A DNA stretch of 64,000 nucleotides. Origin: Pedobacter sp. FW305-3-2-15-E-R2A2. GTDB lineage: Bacteria; Bacteroidota; Bacteroidia; Sphingobacteriales; Sphingobacteriaceae. Shown in pieces: positions 34,593 through 44,687 of this stretch. The stretch is from contig NZ_CP151803.1 in assembly GCF_038446955.1 (NCBI RefSeq), positions 1,984,001 to 2,048,000 on the forward strand, given 5' to 3'. The notes beneath the pieces were generated by a model. That model did no database searches and was not told the origin of the DNA. It was given only the letters and a program-made list of their open reading frames with translations. Made by a program: the position numbers and the translations under genes. Position 1 is the first letter of the stretch. Every line of letters starts with the position of its first letter.

Positions 34593-36221
34593 ATGAAGCT
34601 TGCCCTACAAAAACCCCGATACCTGATAGTCATCGGTTTAACCGTATTTCTGTGTATCATCGGGATCATTCTTTTTACCGGTAGTCTTGTGGAAAAACGC
34701 ATGACCCGGATTTCGGAATTTGCAGGGGCGATTTTATTCAAGCAAAAGCTCAGCGTCTTTAATTATGAGTTTAATAATATCCTGAATATCAACCGGAATG
34801 CGGTGAAGGTGTTTGAGGAGGGGAAAGGCCCTTACACGGAAGAGCTGAGCGATGAAAACCTGCAGAAAACACTTCGACAGGTTGTACTGGCAGAAAAAAA
34901 GGTGAACCGCGCCTGGTATGCCGTCGTAAAAGGAAGGGATACTTCCTTCTTTTACCTGGTGCGTAACAAGGAAGGTGTTCACAAGGCGGCAATGCCGGAT
35001 GAAGTGAAAACCTGGGCAAAGCAACAGTTTTTTATTCAGAATGGGCCTATGGTCAGGTCCAGTATGAGCGATAAAAGGGATACCCTGCATTGGCTTACGG
35101 CCTCAGATCTGCTGCAATCCCCAAAAGGTAAGCTGATCTTTGGCCTGGACATCAACCTGCAGGAACTCCGGCTTGCCTTTTATGATATCGACCCCATTAC
35201 CTTCACTTTTGGATTTCTGGTGGATGAAAACGGCGTTTGTATCTACAGTCCATACGAAAAAGTGATCGGAAAAAAGCTGTACCAGATGCGGATGGAAAAA
35301 ATGAACACGAGGGTGATCGGAGGTGGAAAAATCCGAAGCGAAAAGGCGATGTCAGATTCCATTCAAATCCCGGTGAAGAGGTACTATATCCCCAATGCGA
35401 TCGTAGGTTTAAAATGGACACTGGTGGTAGATGTTCCAAGCTTTCTCCTGGAAGAAGACGTAACGGCGATCAAGAATTATTCCGTTTATCTGGGACTGAT
35501 CGCAGTAAGCATCATCATAGGGCTGATCTGGCTGTATCAGCGCAGATGGCAAAAGGAATTTATCATCAGAAGGGAAGTGGAAATCAACCTGCAGGAACTC
35601 TCTATGGAGAAACAAGCTTTGAATCTCATTGCCGAGCGGCAACAAAAGGAAAATGCGCTGTTGCAACTCGGAAAACTAAAAGAGAAAGTGAATCCGCATT
35701 TCCTGTTCAATTCCCTCAGCTCTTTAAACGCCTTGATTGCACAGGATCCTGATCTGGCAAAATCTTTTGTGGTCAAGCTATCCAGAGTTTACCGTTATGT
35801 ACTGGAATCCTATCCCAACGGATTGGCAACTGTGGAAGAAGAGCTTCGCTTCATGAATGAATATTTTTTCTTATTGAAGATCCGTTTTGGAGAAGGACTG
35901 GAACCTTTAACCCTGCAGATTTCTGAAGCACACCTGCAAGGGAAAATCCCTTTTATGAGTTTGCAAACCCTGATTGAAAATGCAGTGAAGCACAATATCC
36001 TATCCAAATCCAACCCGTTAAAAATCAGGATCGAGAGCCTGGGTGAAGGAATTATGGTGAGCAATAACCTGCAACTCCGCCCCGATGTCCGCGATTCCGG
36101 AAAACAGGGTTTAAATTACCTGCAAAGTACCTATGCTTATTTTGGAAATCAACAACTAAAGTATGGCGTGGAAGGGGATCAATATCAGTGCTTTCTTCCT
36201 GTTTTGTATTTAACTGAATAA
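34593..36221 (+). CDS. LytS-type sensor histidine kinase (His_kinase family) with periplasmic sensor
   Basis: 542 residues. One membrane helix is at about 9-31 (YLIVIGLTVFLCIIGIILF), then a periplasmic sensor of about 260 residues (34-295) of Cache-like character (FGFLVDENGVCIYSPYEKVIG). A second helix is at about 302-322 (VYLGLIAVSIIIGLIWLYQ), then a short coiled coil. The His_kinase domain has NPH369FLFNSLSSLNAL, with H369 as phosphorylation site. The ATPase part has SLQTLIENAVKHN. Its natural partner is a LytTR response regulator, present at 43868 after the protease/SusC/SusD genes. The signal it senses is unknown. Confidence 0.9.
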   Translation: MKLALQKPRYLIVIGLTVFLCIIGIILFTGSLVEKRMTRISEFAGAILFKQKLSVFNYEFNNILNINRNAVKVFEEGKGPYTEELSDENLQKTLRQVVLAEKKVNRAWYAVVKGRDTSFFYLVRNKEGVHKAAMPDEVKTWAKQQFFIQNGPMVRSSMSDKRDTLHWLTASDLLQSPKGKLIFGLDINLQELRLAFYDIDPITFTFGFLVDENGVCIYSPYEKVIGKKLYQMRMEKMNTRVIGGGKIRSEKAMSDSIQIPVKRYYIPNAIVGLKWTLVVDVPSFLLEEDVTAIKNYSVYLGLIAVSIIIGLIWLYQRRWQKEFIIRREVEINLQELSMEKQALNLIAERQQKENALLQLGKLKEKVNPHFLFNSLSSLNALIAQDPDLAKSFVVKLSRVYRYVLESYPNGLATVEEELRFMNEYFFLLKIRFGEGLEPLTLQISEAHLQGKIPFMSLQTLIENAVKHNILSKSNPLKIRIESLGEGIMVSNNLQLRPDVRDSGKQGLNYLQSTYAYFGNQQLKYGVEGDQYQCFLPVLYLTE

Positions 36222-36256
36222 TAATCAGGACATCATATTTAATTAACAATGATTTT

Positions 36257-36308
36257 TTTCACTCCTTAAAACTGCGCTTTCACTAAACATAATGCGCCAT
36301 TCCACTCC
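36257..36308 (+). promoter_or_regulatory. Three TTYCACT direct repeats at 21/22-bp spacing (candidate LytTR sites)
   Basis: TTTCACTCC (36257), TTTCACTAA (36278) and TTCCACTCC (36300) are spaced 21 and 22 bp. LytTR regulators bind 9-bp direct repeats about two helix turns apart. The same word as TTTCACCCC occurs twice at 21 bp before the AraC gene (48771, 48792). ATAATGYGCCA is also repeated here (36289 and 36319). The 128-bp gap holds no gene. Confidence 0.5.
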
Positions 36309-36349
36309 TAATAATTTCATAATGTGCCAATTATGCAGCACTTTGGAAC

Positions 36350-39037
36350 ATGATTTTGAATAAGACTTCATTTTTTTCAACCGGAAAAAAACACCAGATT
36401 AAACTAGCCGATACTGTAAGGATGCCTCTTTTTCTGGGCATGGTATGCCTCTTTGCGTTCAATGTAAACGCACAGACTCCCAATAAATTGCCTAAGAAAA
36501 TTGTTAAGAAAGCAGTTACTGATACCTTAAAAAAGAAGAACCTTGCCGATACCACCAAAGGCAAAGACCTTAAAAATTATACCGAGCTTTTAAAGAAAGC
36601 CAAGACCCTGAATGGCTTGTTTAAAGTTCATCAGGTAGAAATGGATTATTACTTTGAGATTCCTTTAAAATTAATGGGAAAGGATTTTCTGATTGTCAAT
36701 AAGATCTCTTCCGTACCACTGTCGATAAATGAGTTAGGGGTAAATAAAGGGGTTAACTATGACAATAAAGTGATTCGTTTTTCTCAGAACAAACTGGCTA
36801 AAACGATATGGGTAAAATCGATTGTTCCACAGGTGGAATCGCCGGCAGGGGATGCCATCACCCGCTCCGTGAAAGATAACTTCGTGGGTTCTGTAATTGA
36901 ATCTTTCAAGATCGAAGCATACTCGCCGGACTCTTCAGCAGTAGTGATCAAAATGAATAAGGTTTTTGATGGAACGGAGAAGAGTTTTAATGATGTTTTT
37001 ACAGATATTGGATTGGGGACTGCGCCAAAAACCAGTTTATCCGGTATTGAGCACATCAAGAGCTTTCCGGAAAATATTGTGGTGCGTGCGTTGTTGACGA
37101 CCAAAGTAACCGAAGGCACAACAACGATACCCGTGAGTATGGCGGTGACTACAAACCTGCTTTTATTGCCGGAAAAGCCGATGAAACCTCGTTTTGCAGA
37201 TGATAGAGTTGGTTTTTTTACCACCCCAAGATGGTATTTCTCTGATGCCCAGCATAAACTGGAAACCAGAGCGCTGTTAACGAGATGGAGAATGGAGCCT
37301 AAACCGGAAGACCGCGCCCGTTACCTTAAAGGAGAACTGGTGGAGCCGGTAAAGCCAATCATCTTTTATATCGATCCATCCACTCCTCCACAATGGAGAA
37401 AACAAATCATTGCAGGAGTAACAGACTGGCAGAAAGCTTTTGAGCAAGCCGGGTTTAAAAATGCGATTCAGGCGAGAGAAGTGACCGATACCACTGATTA
37501 TGATGGAGATGATATCCGTTATTCGGAGATCACCTACGCGGCTTCACCGAAGTCTAATGCAATGGGACCCGCAGTGGTTGACCCACGTTCCGGAGAAATC
37601 CTGGAATCAGATGTGATCTGGTGGCATAACGTCATGACCTCTTTGAATTTCTGGATGAGGGTGCAAACAGGGGTGATTGATCCGGAAGCAAGAAAAAACA
37701 AGCTTTCTGATGAACGCATGGCACATGCCATCCGATTTGTATCTTCTCATGAGATCGGTCATACTTTAGGTCTGAAACACAATATGAGCTCTTCTTTCTC
37801 CTTTCCGGTAGATTCTTTGCGTTCCCCTTCCTTTACCAACCGTATGGGCGGAACAGCTTCTTCCATCATGGATTATGCACGTTTCAATTATGTGGCACAA
37901 CCGGAAGATAAGGTGACTAATATTACACCTCAGATCGGACTTTATGATAAATATGCCATTGCATGGGGATACCGTTGGTTAGATGTAGAAGATCCGCATC
38001 AGGAACTTCCTATCCTCAGAGAGTGGATTAAAGTACATGCCAACGATCCTTTATACCACTATGGAGAACAACAGGACTCTAAAAATGTGATCGATCCAAG
38101 GGCACAATCTGAAGATTTAGGAGACGATGCGGTGAAAGCAAGTCAATATGGATTGGCAAACCTGAAGCGTCTGGTGCCACAAATCAGCACCTGGGCTTCC
38201 AATGATGGCGAAGACTATCTTCAGGCTGGAAAACTCTTTATGGCAGCCATCTATCAATGGCAAACCTATGCAGAGCACGTGATGGCGAACATTGGTGGTT
38301 TATACCTGGAAAAACCGGTAGCAGGAGACGATAAAAATGCCTATACACCGGTTCCTAAAACCATGCAGGTAAAAGCATTAAAGTTTTTAAAAGAAGAGGC
38401 CATCACCGCTCCGGAATGGTTGTTCAATAAAGACCTGTTAAAAAAAACTTTCCCGGTTAAAGAATCACCAATGGGTCCGTTTGAATATGCCCCTTATAAC
38501 CTGAAACGTGAATTTCAATATGGTTTCTTGTATAGCCTGGTCAGCCAGGAGCGCCTCTTGAGAATGATGGAAATGGAAGTCATGCTGGGTAAAGAAAACG
38601 TTTTTACAGTAGCCGAATTACTGAAAGAACTGAGATCAACAGCCTTTGCAAAAACGTTAAGCGGTAAAACCCTTTCTGTGGAAGACCGCATGTTGGAGCA
38701 AAATTACGTAGATGTATTGCTGGTAAGCACAGATAAAATGCTGGAGAAAATCACCAAAAACTCCTTAAAAGAAAACACATTTAAACTGAAAAATGAATTG
38801 CAGATCTGTGATTTCGGCGATAATGGCAAGGCTGCCGCAGGAGCTGATCATACTTCATTAAGAAACATTCAATTCAGTTCCATGAGCAGGACCTCTGATG
38901 TAGCCGCAGCGAAACGCGGAGAGCTGTTACAGATTGTCACACTATTAGAAAAAAATAAAGGCAGAGGGGATGATGCCACAAAAGGCCATTATATGGACCT
39001 GATCCTGAGGATTCGTCAGAGCCTTAAAATGAACTAA
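36350..39037 (+). CDS. Large exported zinc metalloprotease (DUF5117/DUF4953 family)
   Basis: 895 residues. The signal region ends at FAFNVNAQTPN; ATG 36422 (MPLFLG) would give a shorter, more usual signal peptide, so the start is uncertain. An N-terminal domain of DUF5118/DUF5117 type covers about 75-310. The zinc site H467EIGHTLGLKH477 (HExxHxxGxxH, metzincin-like) is followed by SSIMDYARFNY, which contains the Met-turn (SIMDY). The protein is of the usual length for these Bacteroidota exported proteases. The next genes are SusC and SusD, so cleaved protein fragments could be taken up directly. Confidence 0.9.
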   Translation: MILNKTSFFSTGKKHQIKLADTVRMPLFLGMVCLFAFNVNAQTPNKLPKKIVKKAVTDTLKKKNLADTTKGKDLKNYTELLKKAKTLNGLFKVHQVEMDYYFEIPLKLMGKDFLIVNKISSVPLSINELGVNKGVNYDNKVIRFSQNKLAKTIWVKSIVPQVESPAGDAITRSVKDNFVGSVIESFKIEAYSPDSSAVVIKMNKVFDGTEKSFNDVFTDIGLGTAPKTSLSGIEHIKSFPENIVVRALLTTKVTEGTTTIPVSMAVTTNLLLLPEKPMKPRFADDRVGFFTTPRWYFSDAQHKLETRALLTRWRMEPKPEDRARYLKGELVEPVKPIIFYIDPSTPPQWRKQIIAGVTDWQKAFEQAGFKNAIQAREVTDTTDYDGDDIRYSEITYAASPKSNAMGPAVVDPRSGEILESDVIWWHNVMTSLNFWMRVQTGVIDPEARKNKLSDERMAHAIRFVSSHEIGHTLGLKHNMSSSFSFPVDSLRSPSFTNRMGGTASSIMDYARFNYVAQPEDKVTNITPQIGLYDKYAIAWGYRWLDVEDPHQELPILREWIKVHANDPLYHYGEQQDSKNVIDPRAQSEDLGDDAVKASQYGLANLKRLVPQISTWASNDGEDYLQAGKLFMAAIYQWQTYAEHVMANIGGLYLEKPVAGDDKNAYTPVPKTMQVKALKFLKEEAITAPEWLFNKDLLKKTFPVKESPMGPFEYAPYNLKREFQYGFLYSLVSQERLLRMMEMEVMLGKENVFTVAELLKELRSTAFAKTLSGKTLSVEDRMLEQNYVDVLLVSTDKMLEKITKNSLKENTFKLKNELQICDFGDNGKAAAGADHTSLRNIQFSSMSRTSDVAAAKRGELLQIVTLLEKNKGRGDDATKGHYMDLILRIRQSLKMN

Positions 39038-39074
39038 AGAACAACCAACAAACTAATAAAATAATATAGGGGAT

Positions 39075-42000
39075 ATGAATAAACAATTACTTTTAATACT
39101 GTTCCTGTTAGGCATAAGCCTGACGGGTTTCAGTCAGAAACAAACGACCATCACCGGAACGGTGCTGGACGAAAAGGATGGCTTGCCCATCCCGGGGGCC
39201 TCTGTATTTGTAGACAATGCCGTAATTGGTGAGCAGAGTGGAGTTCCTGGTGTGATCCAGAATTCTGTGATCGGAACGGTAACCGATAGCAATGGTAAGT
39301 TTAGCTTAAAAGTACCGGAAGGAACTACTGCTTTAAAAGTAAGTTACCTTGGGTACAATGCCGTGCTGATCAATATCATCAATAAAAGCAATATCACTGT
39401 TTCCCTGAAAAACAGTGACAATACATTGGGTGAGGTTGTCGTGAATGGATATTCGGACATTGCCAAACGTAAAAATACGACTGCAACTACCAAACTGGAT
39501 TACAGTAAAATCCGTCAGACCGGGGTATCCGGAATTGATCAGATGCTGGCCGGACAGGTAGCAGGGGTAAATGTAAGTACCATTACCGGCGGACCAGGCG
39601 CAGCACCTAAGATCAGAATCCGTGGTACGGTTTCTTTGAACGGAACCCAGGATCCTTTATGGGTATTGGACGGCCTTCCACTGGAAGGAACAGATCTGCC
39701 AAGCAGACTTGCAGATAAAGACAATATTGACCAGTTGCGTAATTTGCCGATCGCCGGACTAAACCCGGACGATATCGAGGACATTACGATCCTGAAAGAT
39801 GCTGCCGCAACTTCTATTTATGGAGCAAGGGCTGCCAATGGCGTAATTGTGATTACTACAAAAAAGGGTAAAAAAGGACCGATGTCGATCAATTTCAGCG
39901 CCAATACCTTTATCGCACAAAGACCTGACCTCGGCAAACTAAATTTGATGAATGCCAATGAAAAGGTAGATTTTGAATTGGGCTTAGCCTCCAGATCTGA
40001 TCTGACCTGGAGAGATAACCAGGGTGCAATCTCCAGAATTCTTAATAAAAGCGGAGAACTGAATACGTATAGAACCAATGGTTTCTCAGGTTTAAGTACG
40101 GCTACACAAAATGCAATCAATGCATTGAGGACACAAGGTACAGACTGGGAAAAGGAATTGTATCAGCAGGCCATTAACCAGCAATACACGATGGCATTGT
40201 CTGGTGGAACGGAACAGGCGAGCTATTACTTCTCGGGTGGTTATTATAACGAAAAAGGAACGACGAAGCAAACCGGAATGGAACGCTACAACATGACCCT
40301 GAAAACGGATTTTAACATTTCTCCGAAATTGAAAGCGGGAGTGGCCATTTTTGGTTCCAAAACCAAACGTAATAATTACCTGACAGATGCAGATTCATTT
40401 ACGAATCTGGCCACTTATACCAGGAATGTAAATCCTTACCAAACGGTAAGAGATGCTTCCGGTGCTTTTAACTACGATCCGGATATGTTTGGGAACATAA
40501 ACGGAGATGTTTACCTTCCTTTTAACCTGGTAGAAGAACGTGAAAATACCCGCTATACCCTCAACAGTAAGAGTGTGAAAACGGTTATGGACCTGGGTTA
40601 TCAGATCAATAAAGACCTGAAAATCCGTACGGAACTGGGCCTTCAGTTTGAGGATGTTGGCGTAGAGAAATATGCGGGTCAGTCTTCTTATTTTTTACGT
40701 AAACTGAGAGAAGGAACCAAATATTACAACTCTGCAACTAAAAAAGATGAGTACTTTTTACCGGTAGGTGGAACGAATCAAAATCAGACCTCTTCCTTAT
40801 TTCAATACAACTGGAAATCCATTCTGGAGTACAAAAAGGTCTTTGCTGATAAACATGAAATTGAAGCCCTTGCAGGATCAGAGTTGAGAAGAAACAACAG
40901 AGAAGACATCAATGTCAAAGCTTTTGGTTTTAACGAACAGACACTGACCAACCAGAACATTATATTTCCAAATGGTAATTACGATGGAAAATCATCTCCA
41001 TACCGTGCGTATCAGAAAACAAAAGGTGAAAATGCCTTTGCCTCTTTCTATGGTACCTTATCTTATACTTACGACAGAAAATATACCGCTTATGGAAGTA
41101 TCCGTTACGATGGATCAGATCTTTTTGGGGTAGATCCTAAGTACAGATACCTGCCGATTTATTCGATTTCAGGTGCCTGGAATGCCAATGAAGAAGATTT
41201 TATTAAAAATGTCAAATGGATTTCCAATCTGCGCGTTCGTGGTTCCTACGGACTTCAGGGAAATATCGACAAAAATACCTCGCCGTTTGTAGTGGGTGAT
41301 TATGGTAATGTTCCAATCCTTCCGGGTGGGAATCAGCCTGTAATCTCTGTAAACAGCCCACCAAACAATAAACTGAGATGGGAAAGAACGACTACCTATA
41401 ATGCGGGTCTGGATTTCGGAATATTGAATAATGCCGTTCAGTTTACGGTAGATTATTACCATCGTTTCAGTGATGACCTGATTGGAACTGAAGCTTTGCA
41501 ATTGGAAAATGGATTTGATTTTACCAGCTCAAACTTCTCCCAGGTAAGGAATCAGGGAATTGAGTTCTCTGTCTCCACAAGAAACATCAGCACGCATAAT
41601 TTCCAATGGTTTACAGATTTTAACATCGCCCGTAACAAAAGCAAGGTGATCAGGGAGAAAGTTCGCCCGAACCAGCTGAACCCATCTAAAGAAGGGTATC
41701 CGGTGAATGCATTGTTCGTACTTAAAACAGCCGGACTGGATGCCAACGGCATTCCTCAGTTCCAGAGAGATGGAAAAACAGTTTCCCTGGAAGATTTCTA
41801 TAAATTATATGATCCGCTTGCAGGCATATTTGACGGACAATTGGTGAGCAGTGGATTGGATGGAAAAGGATTCCAGGACTTGTATACTTATGCCGGTGAT
41901 ATGGACCCTAAATTTACAGGGGGCTTAACCAACCGTTTCCGCTATGCGAATTTCGATTTGTCGGTAACCGCTATCTTTAACATTGACCAGTGGGTGAAAG

Positions 42001-42434
42001 CGAGACCTACTTATAGCGCAGCTGAAGTAGACCGTGGAAGGAATTACTCGAGAGATGTACTGAACGCCTGGTCGCCACAGAATCCTGGTAGTAACTTGCC
42101 TGGAATTTATGGCTACGATACCTATGCCGGAAGCCGTTGGATGGCTTATAAATGGCAAAGTGGTAACGATCCTGGAAATACCTATAACGACCTGGACATC
42201 TTTGCAAAGAAAATCAGCTATGTGAGGATCAACAGCATCCGTCTTGGTTATACCATGCCATCTAAGATTGCCGGTAAAATTAAAGCAAATAGCTTGAGAG
42301 TTAGTGTAGAAGGCAGAAATCCATTTGTATTCGGAACAAGCTATAAAGGCTTCTTTGATCCGGAGACCTATGGTAATATTTATTCACAACCGATTACAAG
42401 AAGCATTTCTATCGGTTTAAATGCCACTTTTTAA
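39075..42434 (+). CDS. SusC/RagA-family TonB-dependent transporter (protease-linked)
   Basis: 1119 residues. A signal peptide (cleaved near GFSQK) is followed by a carboxypeptidase-regulatory-like domain with an insertion. There is no STN domain, so it is not a sigma-factor transducer. The plug has IRGTVSLNGTQDPLWVLDG and DAAATSIYGARAANGVIVITT. The barrel ends ISIGLNATF. Its partner SusD follows after 11 bp and the metalloprotease precedes by 37 bp. RagA of Porphyromonas shows that such pairs can import oligopeptides. Peptide import is the favoured reading here, by context only. Confidence 0.94.
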   Translation: MNKQLLLILFLLGISLTGFSQKQTTITGTVLDEKDGLPIPGASVFVDNAVIGEQSGVPGVIQNSVIGTVTDSNGKFSLKVPEGTTALKVSYLGYNAVLINIINKSNITVSLKNSDNTLGEVVVNGYSDIAKRKNTTATTKLDYSKIRQTGVSGIDQMLAGQVAGVNVSTITGGPGAAPKIRIRGTVSLNGTQDPLWVLDGLPLEGTDLPSRLADKDNIDQLRNLPIAGLNPDDIEDITILKDAAATSIYGARAANGVIVITTKKGKKGPMSINFSANTFIAQRPDLGKLNLMNANEKVDFELGLASRSDLTWRDNQGAISRILNKSGELNTYRTNGFSGLSTATQNAINALRTQGTDWEKELYQQAINQQYTMALSGGTEQASYYFSGGYYNEKGTTKQTGMERYNMTLKTDFNISPKLKAGVAIFGSKTKRNNYLTDADSFTNLATYTRNVNPYQTVRDASGAFNYDPDMFGNINGDVYLPFNLVEERENTRYTLNSKSVKTVMDLGYQINKDLKIRTELGLQFEDVGVEKYAGQSSYFLRKLREGTKYYNSATKKDEYFLPVGGTNQNQTSSLFQYNWKSILEYKKVFADKHEIEALAGSELRRNNREDINVKAFGFNEQTLTNQNIIFPNGNYDGKSSPYRAYQKTKGENAFASFYGTLSYTYDRKYTAYGSIRYDGSDLFGVDPKYRYLPIYSISGAWNANEEDFIKNVKWISNLRVRGSYGLQGNIDKNTSPFVVGDYGNVPILPGGNQPVISVNSPPNNKLRWERTTTYNAGLDFGILNNAVQFTVDYYHRFSDDLIGTEALQLENGFDFTSSNFSQVRNQGIEFSVSTRNISTHNFQWFTDFNIARNKSKVIREKVRPNQLNPSKEGYPVNALFVLKTAGLDANGIPQFQRDGKTVSLEDFYKLYDPLAGIFDGQLVSSGLDGKGFQDLYTYAGDMDPKFTGGLTNRFRYANFDLSVTAIFNIDQWVKARPTYSAAEVDRGRNYSRDVLNAWSPQNPGSNLPGIYGYDTYAGSRWMAYKWQSGNDPGNTYNDLDIFAKKISYVRINSIRLGYTMPSKIAGKIKANSLRVSVEGRNPFVFGTSYKGFFDPETYGNIYSQPITRSISIGLNATF

Positions 42435-42445
42435 ATAAAAATCTG

Positions 42446-43771
42446 ATGAATAAGATCATAAAATTAACCGCTGTAATCTGCCTGATTTTGTCGGCCAGCA
42501 GCTGTAAGAAATATTTAGATATAGAACCGATAGGAAGGGTCATTCCTAAAACTGCGGATGACTTCAGGTCATTGCTGAATTCGGGATACGCGGGCTTTCC
42601 TAACCATAAATCCTTACTTGCTTATCGTACGGAAGAATTGTTGTTGAATGAAGACAACTCGGAAACCAACAATTACCGCGATATCTATAAATGGAATGAC
42701 GTTACTCCGGATCCTGTTTCCCTTCAGTTTCCTTACCTGTCGATGTATAAATCCATCTTTTATGCGAACACCGTAATTGCAGATGTGATCGATAAAGCCG
42801 GAAAGAATGCAGAAACAGAACAGATAAAAGGAGAGGCTTACTTACTTCGTGCCTATGGCCATTTTGAGCTGCTCAACCTGTACGCGAAACCTTATGATAA
42901 AAATACGGCAGCAACAGATCGCGGTGTAGCACTTTCTTTAACCATCGATCTGGAACAAAAATATACTCCGGTATCTGTAGAGAAAGTATATGATCAGATC
43001 TTTGCCGATCTTTCAGAGGGATTGAAACTGATTAATGTAACGACTTTCGAGGCGGGCAAGAACTATAGGTTTAGCAAACGCGCTGCCCTGGCACTTGCTG
43101 CAAGGATTTACGAATTCAGAGGAGATTGGGCAAATGCCTTGAAGGCCAGTCAGGATGCTTTAGCGCTGAACGGAGAACTGGAAGACCTGAATGTAGCGAC
43201 CTCAGTTTTACCGAATCACTACCAGTCGAAAGAAAACATCATGTCTATGGAAAAAGCATTTGATCCGGGAGCGACCAATTCTTCCTTAATCTCTGCACAC
43301 CTGATCGGAATTTATGATGAGGTTAACGACAAAAGGTTTGCAAAGTATTTCAGTAAAAGAGGAACGGATTACAGATCGGTTAAAGGTAATTTAGACGCCT
43401 TAAAGATTTCTTTCCATAACTCAGAATTGTATTTGATCCAGGCTGAAGCGGCGTTACAGAGCGATAACTTGTCGCTGGCCCTGCAAAGTTTAATGGCCCT
43501 GAAAGCAAAACGTCTGACGCCTGCTTATTTCGCGACAGAACAAACCAGGATCTCAGGACTTGATAAAGCTGCGCTTTTACAGGAGATCATCAACGAAAGA
43601 GAAAGAGAACTGGCGCTGGAAGGTCACCGCTGGTACGATTTAAGACGTTATGGTCAGCCGGCATTAAGCCATACTTCGTTAGGCGTAACTTTTACGCTTC
43701 AAAAAAATGATCCAAGATACACGATCCGTTTCCCAAGAGAAGCGATCGCTAACAATCCTGGTCTTCAATAG
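42446..43771 (+). CDS. SusD/RagB-family lipoprotein (protease-linked)
   Basis: 441 residues, short for the family. The lipobox cysteine is C20 (SASSC). KKYLDIEPIGRVIPKTADDFRSLLNS is a common start for a compact SusD subgroup. Later come KGEAYLLRAYGHFELLNLYAKPY and ERERELALEGHRWYDLRRYGQP. It ends in FPREAIANNPGLQ. It is the surface-exposed partner of the SusC at 39075. A terminator follows, but the LytTR regulator gene starts only 96 bp on. Confidence 0.93.
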   Translation: MNKIIKLTAVICLILSASSCKKYLDIEPIGRVIPKTADDFRSLLNSGYAGFPNHKSLLAYRTEELLLNEDNSETNNYRDIYKWNDVTPDPVSLQFPYLSMYKSIFYANTVIADVIDKAGKNAETEQIKGEAYLLRAYGHFELLNLYAKPYDKNTAATDRGVALSLTIDLEQKYTPVSVEKVYDQIFADLSEGLKLINVTTFEAGKNYRFSKRAALALAARIYEFRGDWANALKASQDALALNGELEDLNVATSVLPNHYQSKENIMSMEKAFDPGATNSSLISAHLIGIYDEVNDKRFAKYFSKRGTDYRSVKGNLDALKISFHNSELYLIQAEAALQSDNLSLALQSLMALKAKRLTPAYFATEQTRISGLDKAALLQEIINERERELALEGHRWYDLRRYGQPALSHTSLGVTFTLQKNDPRYTIRFPREAIANNPGLQ

Positions 43772-43807
43772 GGGGGAGATATAGTATACGTCTTTTGAAC
43801 GTGAATT

Positions 43808-43844
43808 ACTCCGGTCTGTTTTTACAGGCCGGAGTTTTTTTTTA
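43808..43844 (+). terminator. Rho-independent terminator after SusD
   Basis: ACTCCGGTCTGT (43808-43819) pairs with ACAGGCCGGAGT (43824-43835) with one G-T pair, followed by a run of nine or ten T. The response regulator downstream is thus partly separated from the SusC/SusD operon. Confidence 0.85.
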
Positions 43845-43867
43845 CATTTACAGTTCAGCAAAAAAAG

Positions 43868-44623
43868 ATGAGGGTATTAATTATTGAGGATGAAGAACTG
43901 GCGGCGGATACGTTGCACAAGACGCTGTTGAAACTGAATCCGAAAATAGAAGTCCTCGCTATCCTGGGAACCGTCGAAGCTGCGGTATCCTGGCTGAGCA
44001 AAAACACGGCAGACCTGCTGTTCATGGACATCCACCTGGGCGATGGAGAGAGCTTCCAGATCTTTGAACAGGTGACCGTAGAAAGCCCGGTGATCTTTAC
44101 CACGGCCTACGATCAGTATACCTTAAAAGCGTTTAAAAATCAAGGCATCGATTACCTGCTTAAACCTTTCGACGAAGAAGATGTAGCTTCAGCCCTGAAC
44201 AAACTGGACAGCATCCGTAAATTTTCTGAAATCAATATCCCTCAGATCCGCTTTAAAGCAGAGGAGCCTTTGGCCAGAATCCGCAACCGCTTTATGGTCA
44301 AACTGGGCAAACTTATCAAGACCGTACAGTCTGATGATGTGGCTTATTTTATGGCGGATGATAAATACCTGTTCCTGGTCACCAACGACAAGCAGAATTA
44401 CATCATTGAAGAAACGATAGGCAGTCTGGAACCCCAGCTGGATAGTTCCGACTTCTTCCGCATCAACCGCAAGTTCATCATCCACATCAAAGCGATCAGG
44501 GAGATGTACAAGCTTTCCCGAAACCGGGTGAGAATTGTACTCGAACCTGCACCGGTAGAAGGACTGGAAGTGGTGGTCAGTGAAGAAAGGGCGGAAGCGT
44601 TTAAAAACTGGTTAAATCAATAA
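43868..44623 (+). CDS. LytTR-family response regulator
   Basis: 251 residues. The receiver domain (1-120) starts MRVLIIEDEELAA, has phosphoacceptor D54 in FMDIHLGDG, T in VIFTTAYDQYTL and K in YLLKPF. The LytTR DNA-binding domain covers about 145-250 (ADDKYLFLVTNDKQNYIIEETI; FFRINRKFIIHIKAIREM; LSRNRVRIVLEP). It is probably phosphorylated by the LytS-type kinase at 34593, the only His_kinase-family kinase in the window. Candidate binding sites are listed at 36257-36308 and 48771-48800. Confidence 0.93.
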   Translation: MRVLIIEDEELAADTLHKTLLKLNPKIEVLAILGTVEAAVSWLSKNTADLLFMDIHLGDGESFQIFEQVTVESPVIFTTAYDQYTLKAFKNQGIDYLLKPFDEEDVASALNKLDSIRKFSEINIPQIRFKAEEPLARIRNRFMVKLGKLIKTVQSDDVAYFMADDKYLFLVTNDKQNYIIEETIGSLEPQLDSSDFFRINRKFIIHIKAIREMYKLSRNRVRIVLEPAPVEGLEVVVSEERAEAFKNWLNQ

Positions 44624-44687
44624 TCGCTTTTAATTTCCATTAAATTCGATACTTTTACCTCCGACCAAATGCAGTGCCCCAACCTTT

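Noticed and set aside
35237..35752. A 171-codon plus-strand frame inside the kinase gene
   Set aside because: It overlaps the LytS-type kinase in another phase, covering the second membrane helix and phospho-histidine region. Its product is basic, low in order and without motifs.
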